This document shows, piece after piece, positions 34,600-46,624 of a stretch of DNA of 64,000 nt. This DNA comes from Thalassia testudinum (taxonomy: Eukaryota > Streptophyta > Magnoliopsida > Alismatales > Hydrocharitaceae): NCBI GenBank assembly GCA_037157565.1, contig JAZHRO010000003.1, positions 36,717,001 to 36,781,000 of the forward strand, in the 5' to 3' direction. The notes beneath the pieces were generated by a model. That model worked only from the letters and a program-made list of their open reading frames with translations. It did not search any database and was not told where the DNA came from. The translations under genes were made by a program, and so were the position numbers. Position 1 is the first letter of the stretch. Each line of letters opens with the position of its first letter.

Positions 34600-34935
34600 T
34601 CAGCTAATGTGGTTACCTTGAGAAGTGGCACTCAAACCCAAGACCCCAAATGGTTGACCCCTCCTGTGACCTCACTACCTAAGATACTTGATTTTGAGGA
34701 TGAGTGGGAGAAACCTGACTCTATTCAAACCCAAATCCCAAACCCTAAAGCCTTGGGTAAGGTAAAGAAAAAGAGAAATGTGGCTGAAAATTAGTTGTTA
34801 GAAATTTTCAAGCAAGTACAGATCAATATACCTCTCCTTGAAGCAATCAGGCATATCACAACTTATGCAAAACTTTTGAAAGATGTTTGCACACCCAAGC
34901 GTAAGCCAAAAACCCAAGCACCTAGGAAGGTAGTG
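34600..34935 (+). pseudogene. Gag-protease linker of C, broken
   Basis: 'VTLRSGTQTQDPKW' at 34612 and an 'IPLLEAI' block near 34830 match F (43719-43378, minus). The function of this segment is not known to me; its position between gag and protease is constant in C, E and F. A stop at 34792-34794 interrupts it. Confidence 0.65.
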
Positions 34936-34956
34936 CTATCTGAGTAGGAGAGTTCG

Positions 34957-35739
34957 GTGATATTGAGCAGCCTACCTCGTAAAAGAACTGACCCCAGAGC
35001 ACCTTTGATCTCATGTAATATTGGTGACATCACCTTTGATACCCTTTATCACCAGTTTGGGTTTGGAGAATTAACGCCGACACCTGTGACTATCCAACTG
35101 GCCGACCGATTTGTGAAAACCCCAAAAGGGGTAGTTAAGGATGTAATTGTTTGGGTTAAGGACTTCTACTTCCCAGTTGACTTTTTAATCCTTGACATGG
35201 AAGTCCACGAACAACTACAAAACACACCCATCATCCTGGGCAGACCCTTTCTGGCTACGGCCAAGGCTAACATTCATTGTGACACACGATGTATGGAAAT
35301 CACCTTTGGAGATAGGAAGATGCAATTAGATATCTTTAAGGTGACTAATTCTTTCGATTGCGGTTGGATCGAGGAATATGATCTAGTGGAAACCTTGGTT
35401 GAAGAATGCTTAACTCTAAGCTCTTTAGAGGACCATCTGATTCGACCAGCTGTTGATTACCCTGACCCATCCCAATCTTTGGAGGTTGAAATCTGTAGAA
35501 TTGATTATTACAGGAAACCTCCATTTGAGGAGATGGATGTCACTCAACTCCCTCCCTTCCATTACCCATCAAACATTGCACCACCTGCACCTGAATTGAA
35601 ACCTTTGCCCAATAACCTTAAGTATGTCTTCTTAGGACCTGATCATACTTTCCTTCTGATTATCCATGCACACCTGACCAAGGACCAAGAACTTAGGTTG
35701 ACTACTACTCTTTCTGAGCATTGGGTGGACAATTTCTAA
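34957..35739 (+). pseudogene. Protease of C with the catalytic loop deleted
   Basis: A 260-residue open frame. It keeps 'APLISCNIGD' at the start, 'LADRFVKTPKGVV' and the GRPFLATAKANI block near 35240-35275. Compared with F, exactly 45 bp (15 codons) are missing at 35040/35041, including the D-L-G active site, without breaking the frame. The C-terminal half (35380-35739) is the acidic linker to RT, with 'LPNNLKYVFLGP'. A retropepsin without its catalytic Asp cannot cleave. Confidence 0.8.
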
Positions 35740-35759
35740 TTTAAGGGGAATCAACACTA

Positions 35760-37037
35760 CTTATTGCACTTACAAGATTTATTTGGAAGATGGGGCTTGA
35801 CCTTCTTGCCAAATGCAAAGGCGACTAAACCCGAACATGCAAGAGGTAGTTAAAAAGGAATAATCAATTTGTTTGATGCGGAAATCATCTACTCGATTTT
35901 TGATAGCCCCTGGGTAAACCCTACTCAAGCGGTACCAAAGAAGGCCAGGCTCATCGTGGTCACAAATGACCCATCCCCACCTGCACAACCACCGGGTGGC
36001 AGGTGTGTATTGACTATAGGAGGCTTAATGAAGCCACAAAAAAGGACCATTTCCCCCTACCATTCATTGACCAGATTCTTGAATGATTGCAGAGTGGAAA
36101 TATTTTTGCTTCCTAGATGGATATTCTGGATATAACTAGGTTGCTATTGCACCCAAGGATTAAGAGAAGACCACTTTCACTTGCCCGTATGGCACATTTG
36201 CATTCCGTCATATGCCATTAGGGCTTTGCAATGCACCTACTACTTTTCAGTGTTGCATGTTGGCTATCTTCTCGGAGATAGTAGGTGAATATTTGGAGGT
36301 CTTTATGAATGATTTCTTCATTTTTCGAGACTCATTCAACCATTATTTTATTAACCTTGAGAAAATCCTGAAACGATGTATCGAGGTCAACCTGGTTTTA
36401 AGCAGGGAAAAGAGCCATTTTATGGTTCAAGAAGGGATTGTCCTTGGTCACATCGTCACTCATAGGGGCATAGAAGTTGACCGAGCTAAGTTTGATTTAA
36501 TTTCCAAACATCCACCTCCTAGCTCGGTCAAGCAAATCAGCTCCTTCCTAGGACACGTTGCCTTCTATAGAAGGCTTATAAAAGATTTTTCCAAACTATC
36601 CAAGCCCCTGACTGGCCTTCTAGCCAACGATGTGCTCTTTTACATGACACTTGATTGCATCAAGGCCTACACTACCCTTAGAGATATAGTCTGGACTGTA
36701 CCCATTTTACAACCCCCAGACTAGTCCCAGGACGTTGAGATAATGTGTGATGCATCATACTTTGCTATTAGAGCAATCCTAGGACAAAGAAGAGAGAAGA
36801 AACCCGTGGTGATCTACTACGCGAGCAAAACTTTGGATGAGGCTTAATGGAATTACACTATCATAGAAAAAGAGTTGCTCACCGTAGTTTTTGGATTGGA
36901 AAATTTTTGATCATACCTTCTAGGATCCCACGTGATCATATACACTGACCACTCGACTATCCGACATTTGTTAGCGAAAAAGGATGCTAAACTTAGGTTG
37001 ATCAAATGGATCCTGCTCCTACAGGAATTTGACCTGG
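35760..37037 (+). pseudogene. Reverse transcriptase and RNase H of C, first part
   Basis: 'RRLNPNMQEVVKK' (near 35820) leads into RT. Frameshifts occur near 35880, 35980 and 36130. From 36212 a long frame carries 'MPLGLCNAPTTFQCCM' and the active-site strand, which reads F-M-N-D: codon 36308-36310 is AAT, where E and F have GAT. RNase H follows with 'CDASYFA' near 36750, 'EKELLTVV' near 36870 and '[17 protein letters not shown]' near 36940. The sequence stops inside RNase H at 37037, where F is inserted. TAG at 36722-36724 and TAA near 36845 also interrupt it. Confidence 0.85.
37033..37037. repeat. Target-site duplication of F (left copy)
   Basis: CCTGG lies here and at 47948-47952, on either side of element F and inside the C RNase H gene. 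The coding frame of C is continuous when one copy and F are ignored. Confidence 0.95.
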
Positions 37038-38433
37038 TGACATTCGTCGGACGCGTTTGCGTAAAAATCATTCATTATAGTGCACTTTCAACGACAATTT
37101 TAAATAAAGAATAAACGGACGTGAGTTTGAGTGTCGAACAAAGGGAGGTGTGAAATCAGATCAAATACTCCCTCTGTGTCACAAAAATTCATCATTTGTT
37201 TCTCTTTGCAAACCAGATAGAATGAGAAAGAAAGGGAGAGAGAGAAAGAAAGAGAGAAGAGAGAAAGGGTTAGAAATCTACGATAAGATATGAGGACAAT
37301 ATAAAAGATCTAGTCTATTAATTATCAAATGTTGTAATCCAGAAAATATAGAGTGCTTAAGTGAAAGAAATGAACTACGCTATCACATAAAATTAAACTA
37401 AGAACAAGGAACAAGAAAGCATCGAGGCAGCCATGGCGATGGAGGAGCTTTCGTCGGTGGCTCGATGTCTTCACAACCTTCCTTAGGAGCTTTAAGAGTG
37501 ATGGAGTAGCTTAGGTAGATGATTGATGCAAATGGGAGGGGAAGGACCCTTTTTATAGTTGAGGAAAGGGCTCAAATTCGTCATTAGGTCAATAGCGACA
37601 TTCAAAATGTTACTAAAGGCCCACCACATCCGTCGCCCTTGCCCTCACCCTCGTGCCTTCATGCTCTAGCTGCCTCCGCACGTGCACAGTACATGAGTCA
37701 TTTAAGCCATTTGATCAAAGATCGGATGACTGGATCCAAACCTCGCCTGCGTCTTAAATAGCACCCCACACGCGTCAGATGGGGCATACTTAAGTGCGTG
37801 ATCATGTGTGTTTCGCATGGATAGCTGGATGATGCTCGTCGCACCTGCTTCTTGACCATAGATCAGATCGAACAACCCAATTTTCAATTGGGACGCGCGA
37901 GGAGTGACACCCTTGTGATTCAAGCTCGTGCCTACTGGAGTGGATAAGACCTTCGACCGCTGTGATACCTGCGTGGATGGTCATGGTGACGACGCAGTGT
38001 TCGAGCGATGGCATGCGTTGGATGAAGATCAGACGGAGGTGAACGCACGATGAAGGATTAGTTGAAGCACGATGGGAAGCATGAGAAATGGCCACGTGTC
38101 ACATTTTGGGCCGTTGATCAATGGATCAACGGTCAAGACTTCTTGAGCATGTTGTAGGAGCTACAGAGGTCGGATTGGGATGATTTTGAGTTCGTTAGAC
38201 TTCGTTTGTCGATCTGGATCCATCCGTATAGTCCGATATCTCATCTGAGACCTATTTCAGAAATAGACTTTCTCACATTGTCATTAAACATTCATTCTAA
38301 GCGATTAAAATGTAAAGATCATGCAATATGCATGCAATGGTCCCAAGCCCATTATAATATGTCATTATCGCACAAGTATCCCCAAAATTGACTCTAATTG
38401 ATAATATTAACACTAAACATTGTAAAGTCATCA
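37038..38433 (-). repeat. 3' LTR of F
   Basis: 1396 bp. On the minus strand it starts TGATGACTTTACAATG at 38433 and ends in CA at 37038. A TATAAAAA box is at 37557-37550. A GA-rich tract lies near 37225-37262. It differs from the 5' LTR by many substitutions and indels, so F is old. Confidence 0.9.
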
Positions 38434-38452
38434 TACCCCCATGCCCACCCCT
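38434..38452 (-). promoter_or_regulatory. Polypurine tract of F
   Basis: On the minus strand AGGGGTGGGCATGGGGGTA directly precedes the LTR start. Confidence 0.8.
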
Positions 38453-39856
38453 TGCTAGTCCCAAGCAAGGTTTGACCTAAATGCTATTTTGAACTAAAAT
38501 TAGGAATTGATCACTTAGGTAGAAGTTGCTTGTCAATAAGAGGAAATTTCTACTAAGAACCTAACTTGCTAAGACTCAACAGTGCTTGGGTTGTTTGCCA
38601 AAATGCTGACCGCTTGAGTCCTTGTCATAGTCTATATAGAAGAAAATGCATATTTATTTCTTTTTATTCTTTTGTAATTTTTTTAGATTTTTGGTGTTGA
38701 GGACTTCAGGGTAACCTTTTACAGCTACCCAATCCACCCAAAACTCAAAAAGGATTCTTAGTACTAAGCATCTTATTTTGATAGTGATAGACTCACTCAA
38801 CGGTAATTAAAATGGACTTTGGGTTTCTACGCCCTTAGGTGACCCAAAAAAAAAAAGAAAAAGATGCTGCCTAAAGGTGTATCTATCTGACCGATAGCTT
38901 TCTCCCTACTTTTTTATTTTTGTGGGGTCAACACAAGGGAGAACCCAGTGTATATCTCCCCAGATTACACTAATTCCCCGCTTCTTCCTTAAGTGTTTTG
39001 AAATTCTTGTGCATTTTATGAGCTGGGATTTGGACAATCAACCAATGGGCTGTTACCCATGACAACTTGCTAGCCATACTCGCGCGGTGAAGTGTGGCTT
39101 ATTTCTTATTTCTTTTCTCTTTTTTTTTTTTTTGAAGTAGGTGGCTTTCCTGATCTAAGAATTACCTAAAGGCAGTAGTGAAATAAAATGGTCTTGTGGT
39201 TGGGCTCTAGACAACCTGCCAATGGGCTGTTACTCACGACAACTTACTAGCCATACCACCCTAGAAGGTTCATTAGCTACCCAATTTCCGTTAAAACCGT
39301 AGATGAGTGAGTCAATGCAAAACATGTGTAGATGCTTAGACGAAAAATCCCCCTAAATCAGAGGATAGGTTGATAAGTCATATACTTATCACCCTACTTT
39401 ATTGACCAAATTAATATATATTAAGGTGGCAAAGACTTGAGACCAAGTCCACATTTTAGTGGACACCGAGACTGATTAAGTCTGAAGACCTGAAGGGTCT
39501 TAGCGATTAGGTCCCTAATGTATCATTTCGTAAGGTCGACAAGCTTCTAATACCTAAGTTTTCTTTTCCTAATTTAAAATTTTTCTTTTATGAACAGAAA
39601 TAAAATTAGTTCAAGCTAGCAATTTTGTACTCAGATCCTATGAATTACCACCCCCCCATGCCTAAGTTGGACAATGTCATCGGAAAAATAAATGTATGCA
39701 AGGGAGTAGGGAAAGAAATCACTTGAGTTGTAATCGTGAATCTGGTCATCTTGAAACCTCTAGGTTGCCTCCCATGAAGCACTAGGTTTTGTGCCTCCAG
39801 CAGGGCGCAGTTCCAGTGTAACCCTCACTGAGGGTCACAACTTCCTTCGAGGGAAT
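38453..39856 (-). other. 3' noncoding region of F
   Basis: Read on the minus strand it holds 'TGGGAGGCAACC' (near 39770), a first GGCATGGGGGGGG (39649-39665), the hairpin with arms GATAAGT/ACTTATC (39367-39395), and the two copies of the duplicated motif (39256-39201 and 39079-39025). The A-rich tract between them appears as a run of T near 39119-39134 on the plus strand. Order matches B and C. Confidence 0.65.
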
Positions 39857-41169
39857 CTAGGCAGGAAAGTGTTTTAGTCGTTGACCATTAATAGTGATGG
39901 TTTGCCCAGTCTTGGGATTGGCAATTTCAACCGCCCCGTTGGGATAAGGTCTGACCACTTGATATGGTCCCATCAACTTAGATCTCAGTTTCCCAGGGAA
40001 GAGTTTAAGTCTTGCATCAAATAGCCAGATTTGCTGATTTGGCTCGAAGGTTTTTCTATTAATGTGTTTGTCATGGACTGCTTTCATCTTCTCCTTATAA
40101 AGTCTATTGTTCTCGTAAGCATCCTGATGGATTTCCTCAAGCTCGGAGAGTTGGAGCTTCCTTTGAGTTTCTGTCATCTGGGAATCCATATTACTCTACT
40201 TAACAGCCTAGTGTGCCCGATGCTCCAACTCAACGGGAAGGTGGCAAGATTTACCAAAGACCAATCAATAAGGCGACATGCCTATCAGGGTCTTAAAGGC
40301 AATCTTGTATGCTCGAAGGGCATCGTCCAATCGTTTGGACCAATCCTTTCGGTCAGGTCTCACAGTCTTTTGCAGAATATTTTTAATCTACCTGTTTGAG
40401 GCCTCAGTTTGCCCATTCATTTACAGGTGATATGGGGCGGCAATGCGGTGAGTGACCCCGTATTTCTTAAGTAGGGCACAAAATTGGGCATTAATGAAGT
40501 GACTCCCACCATCGCTGATCATGGCTTTCGGTATCCCAAATCGGGAAAAGATATTTTTCTTAACAAAGTCCATGATAGCCTTATGGTCACATTTTTGGGT
40601 AGGTACGACTTCGATCAATTTCAAGACGTAGTCCACTGAGACTAGTACATACTCGAAACCATTTGATGGTGGGAAGGGACCCATAAAATTGATGCCCTAG
40701 ACATCGAAAATTTCGATGATCAAGATGGGCTGTAGAGGCATCATATCTTTTCTGGTCATAGTCCCTCAGGTTTGGCATCTAGTGCAAGTCTTTGCAATGT
40801 TATGTGCATCCTTGAAAAGTGATGGCCAGTAAAAATCAGACTGCAGAACTTTTGTAGCCGTCTACTTCCCAGAGAAGTGGTCACCACAGTCTTGGTCATG
40901 ACAGAAGGATAGCACACTATGGACTTCCTCTTCAGGAATACACCTCCTAATGATTTGGTCAGCACAAAGTCTAAACAGCATTGGATCATCCCAAAAATAA
41001 TGCTTGGCCTCAGTTAGGAACTTATCCTATTGCTGTCTAAAGCAACTGTGCAAAGTCTGCCCTACCACTAAATAGTTGACGAAGTCTGCATACCAGGGTA
41101 GACTTCTTCCATGCACAGAAAGAAGTTCATCAGGGAATGTGTCGGTTAAGGGTAATGAGGGTCCAATGT
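39857..41169 (-). pseudogene. Integrase of F, broken
   Basis: From right to left: zinc-binding region (near 40880-40770), core with 'MGPFPPSNGFEYVLVSVDYV' near 40684, ISDGGSHF with the catalytic Asp codon at 40513-40511, and the 'MNGQTEAS' region near 40415, which keeps the third catalytic Glu although a TAA precedes it. The C-terminal module KLMGPYQVVRPYPNGAVEI lies at about 39990-39930. Stops include TAA in place of a CAA found in C. It would catalyse cDNA insertion. Confidence 0.85.
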
Positions 41170-42480
41170 GTTCCGGGTGAAGTCTGGATAAGTGGTTGGC
41201 TACAACTTTTTTGGACCCGACTTTGTCACGTATTTCCAGATTAAATTCCTGCAAGAATAAGATCCATCTAATTAGCCTAGGTTTAGCATCCTTTTTGGCT
41301 AACAAATTCCAGATAGTCGAGTGGTTAGTGTAAATAATCACATGGGATCCTAGAAGGTATGATCTAAACTTTTCTAATCCAAAAACTACAAGGAGCAGTT
41401 ATTTTTCCGTGACAGTATAATTATGTTCCACCTCATCCAAAGTTTTTCTTGCATAGTAGATCACTACGGGTTTTCTCTCTCTTCTCTGTCCTAGGACTAC
41501 TCCAACAGTAAAATTTGAAGCATTCCACATTATCTCAAAGTCTTGGGACCAGTCTAGGCATTGTAAAATAGTGCAGTTGAGACTGTATCCCTAAGGTTGT
41601 TGTAGGTGTTGATGCAATCAGGTGTCATGCCAAAAAGTATGTCATTGGCTAAAAGGTCAATCAAAGGCTTGGAAAGTTTGGAAAAATCCTTAATGAGCCT
41701 TCTTTAGAAGCCAACATGTCCTAGGAAAGATCGGATTTGCTTGACCGAGCTAGGAGGTGGAAGTTTGGAAATTAAATCAACCTTAGCTTATTCTACTTCA
41801 ATGCCCCTCTGCGAGACGATGTGACCGAGGATGATCCCTTCTTGAACCATAAAATGGCTCGATACATCACTTCAGGATTTTTTCTAGGTTGCTAAGATAA
41901 TGGTCGAATGAGTCTCTGAGCACGGAGAAATCATCCATAAAGACCTCTAAATATTCACCTACCATCTTTGAAAAGATGGCTAACATGCAACGCTGAAAAG
42001 TAGCGGGTGCATTAAATAACCGGAATAGCATACGGCGGAATGCAAACGTGCCATACGGGCAAGTGAATGTGGTCTTCTCTTGGTCCTCTGGTGCAATAGC
42101 AACCTGGTTATATCGAGAATATCCATCCAGGAAGCAAAAATATTTCTACCCTACTAATCGTTCGAGAATCAGGTCAATGAATGGTAGGGGAAAGTGGTCC
42201 TTTTGAGTGGTCTCATTAAGCTTCCTATAATCAATGCGCACCCACCATGTGGTTGTGGTGCGGGTGGAGATGGATTCACCCTAGTCATTCGTGACCACGG
42301 TGAACCCGACCTTCTTTGGTACTACTTTAGTAGGGCTCACCCAAGGGCTGTCGAAAATTGGGTAGATGATTTCCACATCAAGCCACTTGATTATTTCCTT
42401 TTTAACGACCTCTCTCATATTCAGGTTCAATCGCCTTTGCATCTGGCGAGAAGGTCGAGCCCCAACTTCCAAATAGATCT
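41170..42480 (-). pseudogene. Reverse transcriptase and RNase H of F, broken
   Basis: 'RRLNLNMREVVKKEI' near 42430 starts the RT module, followed by 'FDSPWVSPTKVVPKK' and a 'RIDYRKLNE' block near 42230. The active site is intact FMDD (Asp codons 41935-41930). RNase H covers about 41520-41190, with '[18 protein letters not shown]' near 41330 and '[11 protein letters not shown]' near 41180. Several stops and frame changes are visible between 42200 and 41450. Confidence 0.8.
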
Positions 42481-42514
42481 TGTGAGTGCAATAAGTAGGG
42501 CTAATTCACCTTAA

Positions 42515-43372
42515 GTCAGAAATTGTCCACCTAATAGCTGCCCGATGTTCAGAAAGGGTAGTAGTCAATCAAAGTTCTTTGTCCCTAGTTAGGTGTGCAT
42601 TGATAATCACAAGGAATGTCTGATCAGGTCCTAGGAAGACATACTTAAGGTTGTTGGGCAATGGTTTCAATTTAGGTGCAAGTGGGACAATGTTTGATGG
42701 GTAAGGGAAGGGTGGGAGTTGATTAACATCAATCTTCTCAAATGGAGGTTGCCGATGGTAATCAGCTGTACAGATTTCAACCTCCAAAGGCTGAGATGGG
42801 TCAGGGTAGTCATCAACTGGTTGAATCAGATGGTTTTCTAAAGAGCTAACCGTTAGGCATTCTTCAACCAGGGTTTCCACGGGATCATATTCCTCAACCC
42901 AACTACAATCAAAAGACTTAGTCACCATGAAGCTATCCAATTGCATCTTCTTATCTCCGAAGGTGATTTCCATACATCTTGTGTCACAATCAATGTTCGC
43001 CTTGGCCGTAGCCAAGAAGGGTCTGCACAAGATGATGGGTGTGTTATGTAGTTGTTCGGGGACTTCCATATCAAGGACTAAAAAGTCAACTAGGAAGTAG
43101 AATTCCTTAACCTGAATAATTACATCCTCGATTACCCCTTTCGGGGTTTTCATAGATCGATCAACCAGTTGGATAGTCACAGGTGTAGGCTTTAATTCCC
43201 CAGATCAGAACTAGTGATAAAGGGTAGATGAGATTAAGTTAATTGAAACACCTAAGTCCAAGAGCGCTCTATCAAATGTCTTGTCACCAATATTGCAAGA
43301 TATCAGAGGCACTCCAGGGTTAGTTCTTTTCGGAGGTAGGCTGCTCAATATCACTGAACTAGCCTGTTCTGA
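42515..43372 (-). pseudogene. Protease of F, broken
   Basis: The catalytic loop reads L-L-D-L-G-V-S-I-N-L, with the Asp codon at 43258-43256. A stop and frame change just after it lead into a 203-residue frame (43180-42569) with 'VDRSMKTPKGVIEDV' and CRPFLATAKANIDC. The acidic linker to RT ends with 'LPNNLKYVFLGP'. The protease would release gag and pol products. Confidence 0.8.
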
Positions 43373-43377
43373 GAGCA

Positions 43378-43719
43378 CTACCTTCCTAGGTGTTGGGTTT
43401 TCAGCTCACACTTAGGTGTACAGACATCCTTTAAAAATTTAGCGTAAGCTGGGATATGCTTGATTGCATCGAGGAGAGATATATTAATCTGTACTTGTTT
43501 AAAATTCTCCAACAACTCCTCATTTTCAGGCACATTTCTCTTTTTCTTTATTTTCTCCAAGGCTTCAGGGTATGGTATTTGGGTTTGAATTGGTTCAGGC
43601 TCCTGATCCTTGGGTTTCTCCCACTCATCCTCAGAATCAGGCATCTTAAGTAGCGAATTCATGGGAGGGGTTGGCCATTTGGGGTCCTGGGTTTGAGTTC
43701 CACTTCTCAAGGTAGCCAC
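43378..43719 (-). pseudogene. Gag-protease linker of F
   Basis: An open frame of 113 codons beginning 'MATLRSGTQTQDPKW', matching C at 34609. It includes an 'ISLLDAIKHI' block shared with C and E. Its role is unknown to me. The nearby frame on the opposite strand is a shadow. Confidence 0.65.
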
Positions 43720-43919
43720 ATTGGCTAAGGCATTGGAACCATGGTTAGATCCTTGAGAAGAAGAAGCATTAAACCCAGGAGGTGTCTATGGGGCTTGTTG
43801 GATCATGTGGGCATGTCCCTGATTTGATTGGAACCCTTGAGGATTGTGGCTTCTATTCATTACATTCCTCAAGTTCGATTGTGGCTAAGAAGGGACCCCT
43901 GTTGTTTGTTATCCAACAG

Positions 43920-45363
43920 CTGGCTCAACTGTCCCTTCACTTATGTCATCTCCTCCTGATGTTTCTAATTCATATCAGCCATCATTTTTATCAAGGTGTC
44001 CATTTGCTTCTGTGTAGGGGTTGCCCTATTCTGGTTATAGGGGGGTTTAGTAGGTGGACCTTGCTAATAGGAGGGAGGGTTTTGCTTAGGTTGGTTATGG
44101 AATTGATTCAGTTTTTGATTTGAGTAGGCAAAGTTTGGGTGGTTGCGCCGTCTAGGGTTGTAAGTGTTGGAGAAAGGGTCTGGCTTAGAAAATTCTTAGA
44201 TGGCCTGGGCATCTTCAAAAGTAGAAGGTGTCGAATGAGAGGGGAAAGAGTAATCAGAGTTTGAGGGATCAAAGGTCCCTCCATGGAACATGGTCAAGGG
44301 TGTTTCATGTTGTATTTGGTTCATAGATTGAACCAAGTCCATATTGTGAGCTCCCTTCGCTAGTGAGAAGGTCTGTAATGGAGTTCAGGTTTGGTTCAAT
44401 AGCTCGTCGATCATTTTATCCACCAACTCAACCCGATCCAACTTCCTAGCTATAATGTCCATGTCAACCATTCCAGAATTGGTTTGCACCGCATAAATCC
44501 CACCACGAGGTTGACTGGACCGATTAAATTGGGTCATGGAGGCATTGTTAAGTGAATTCTCGCTCATTGATTCAAAGAGCTCAAACGCTCTCCTCATCCT
44601 TATTCAAAAAGTTGCCTCCACATGAAGCATCCAAAAAATTCCTAAAGTTGTTGTCTAGACCATGGTAGAAAATCTGGGCCAATTGCCACCTTGGAACCTC
44701 ATGGTGTGGGCATTTCCTCAAGAATTCATTAAATCTCTCCCACGCCTCAGGAAATTGCTCTCTACTTTGCAGGGTAAAAGTAGTAATGGCTCTCCTAAGG
44801 GCATTAGTCTTTCCTATGGTGAAAAACTTCTTAAGAAAAGCATGCCTTAATTCTGCCCAAGTGGAGATGGGTCACCCTAAAGTCCTAAGCAAATGAGACG
44901 CTTTGTCTCTTAGGGAGAATAAGAACATCTTCATTAAAACAATATCTAAACTAATGTTCCTAGGTTTTACGGTCTGGGCAATCCACTCTAAGTCCTCTAA
45001 GTATTGGAAAGGGTCTTCATTTGAGCTCCCATGGAAATGACTTTGAATCAAGCTAAGGACATTGGGTTTTAGCTCAAAATCATCTCCCCCTTCAGGGACC
45101 CTAAGGTATGGCTCTACTTGAATGGCTGACGGATCGTAAAAATCATGGAGAGGCTTTGGTTGGCCTTCAAGGGGTGGTGGTGGGTTCAGTGGGGATTGTC
45201 CTTGATGTTGCCCTTGAGGGTTCTGTAGTCGGTGTCTGGCCTACATGATGGTGTGAATTTGTTGTTGCTAAAGTTGGTGGTTGGCGGTAATCTGAGCCCG
45301 AATCATGGCCATGGCATCAGGTTGAGGTTGATCCTCAGCCTCCTCAACTCGTGGGTCAGCCAT
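43920..45363 (-). pseudogene. Gag of F, broken
   Basis: Starts at ATG 45363 (MADPRVEEAEDQ). The capsid region lies at about 45060-44600 and is better preserved than in C, with 'NEDPFQ', 'LRHAFLKKFF' and 'FYHGLDNN'. The C-terminal part (44597-44385) has 'SQPRGGIY' and 'MVDMDIIARKL'. A Pro/Gln/Asn-rich tail follows. Several stops and frameshifts remain. Confidence 0.75.
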
Positions 45364-46601
45364 GTCCTCAATTTTACCCCTAGAAAAATCAAGTTTTCTC
45401 CTAGTTTCTCTATCTAAAGCAACCAATTCGAGATGAAGTGATCGCCTTCCGTGCATACACCGGAGAAGAACCAGGGGAGAAGCAAAGGGAAATAGATGCG
45501 AGAAGTGTGTGCATAATTGGGTGCAAGGACCCAATGCCAGAACAAGTGTTCCTTCACAGGCAAGATTAATATGTGTGATTTTTAGGATTTAAATCTTGAT
45601 TTAATGGCTTTTAAAGTTCTCACTTGTTTACACTTCAAATACTGCACAAATGTATAGGCACACGGTTGGTGAAAATTGATTTTCTTTAAGGCCTTTCGTG
45701 TGACTATATAAAATCAAAACTCCCTAGTGTAGAAGACCCTAGGTGTGTAGCTTCTATTCAATGAATCTTTTTAAAGATTTTGTCAAGAAGGGTCCAATAA
45801 AAACAAGAAATGATCATATCTTGACCAAAATCAAATTATCATTTTAATGAAATTAATTTCAAAATTTTTTGAAGACAGTAGACCACCCAAATTCACATTT
45901 TTCCAAGAGGGGGTCACTCTGTCCAGAACCTCTAGATTAGTGTGTAAGTTTAATATCTTGATTGGAACATGCACTAATCAATTCTAAATGCAAAAGTGTT
46001 CTGTAGATGAAGTGTAGAGAATTTCAAGATCTTTCTAGAAATATAAATCTCTCACAAATCTGAGCTATGTGGAGTTTGCAGCAGTAAGAACACTCTACAG
46101 ATCTCCAGAACTTAGGATAACCTTGCACACTTCCAGTAGCAAATTTCCCACGGCCAAACCACAAGGAGTTTGGCTATGAAATTTGAAGGTGAGTTCTTCT
46201 ACTGGAAGGATCACCTTTGAAATTTTTAGAGGTGTGTAGGGTCCTTAAATTATATCCTCAACGCGAATCCAGAAAATGATCTTACAAAATTAATGGGTTG
46301 CGGACTTAATGGTGGTGTTTTTCTTCGACAAACAAATGAGAGAGGTTTTTTTTTCAAAACACCACCATTTTTCTTGGTCAAAAGATGAGAAGTTATCTTT
46401 GGATCATAAGAAGACAAGATCAAACCGTCAGGTCGATGGCGGTCTTCTTCTTGCTCTTCCCTTGATCCAACTCGACTTGTACTCCTCTCGTTGCCGATGC
46501 ACAAGGTTCCTGCAACAACAAGAAGAGAGAGAAGAGCAAGTCAGATAACACGAGTATAAATAATGACCAAGAAAATGAAAACTAATAAGAGATCTGTTGT
46601 C
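45364..46601 (-). other. Untranslated leader of F
   Basis: Noncoding on the minus strand. A long pyrimidine tract and TTGTTGCAG place a putative splice acceptor AG at 46511-46510, 92 nt after the primer-binding site. The segment after it matches the C leader from 31319 onward. Confidence 0.6.
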
Positions 46602-46619
46602 TCCTCGGCAACGGTGCCA
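46602..46619 (-). promoter_or_regulatory. Primer-binding site of F, minus strand
   Basis: Minus strand reads TGGCACCGTTGCCGAGGA, two mismatches from the tRNA-Asp complement. It lies 5 nt inside the 5' LTR edge. Confidence 0.85.
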
Positions 46620-46624
46620 AAAAC

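Noticed and set aside
39857..45534. Plus-strand frames across this interval, such as 40031-40399 and 42194-42514
   Set aside because: They are shadows of gag-pol of element F, which is on the minus strand.
46602..46619. tRNA-Asp gene fragments on the plus strand at 14909, 30161 and 46602
   Set aside because: Only about 18 nt matching the tRNA 3' end are present, next to LTR ends, with no cloverleaf. They are primer-binding sites of minus-strand elements.
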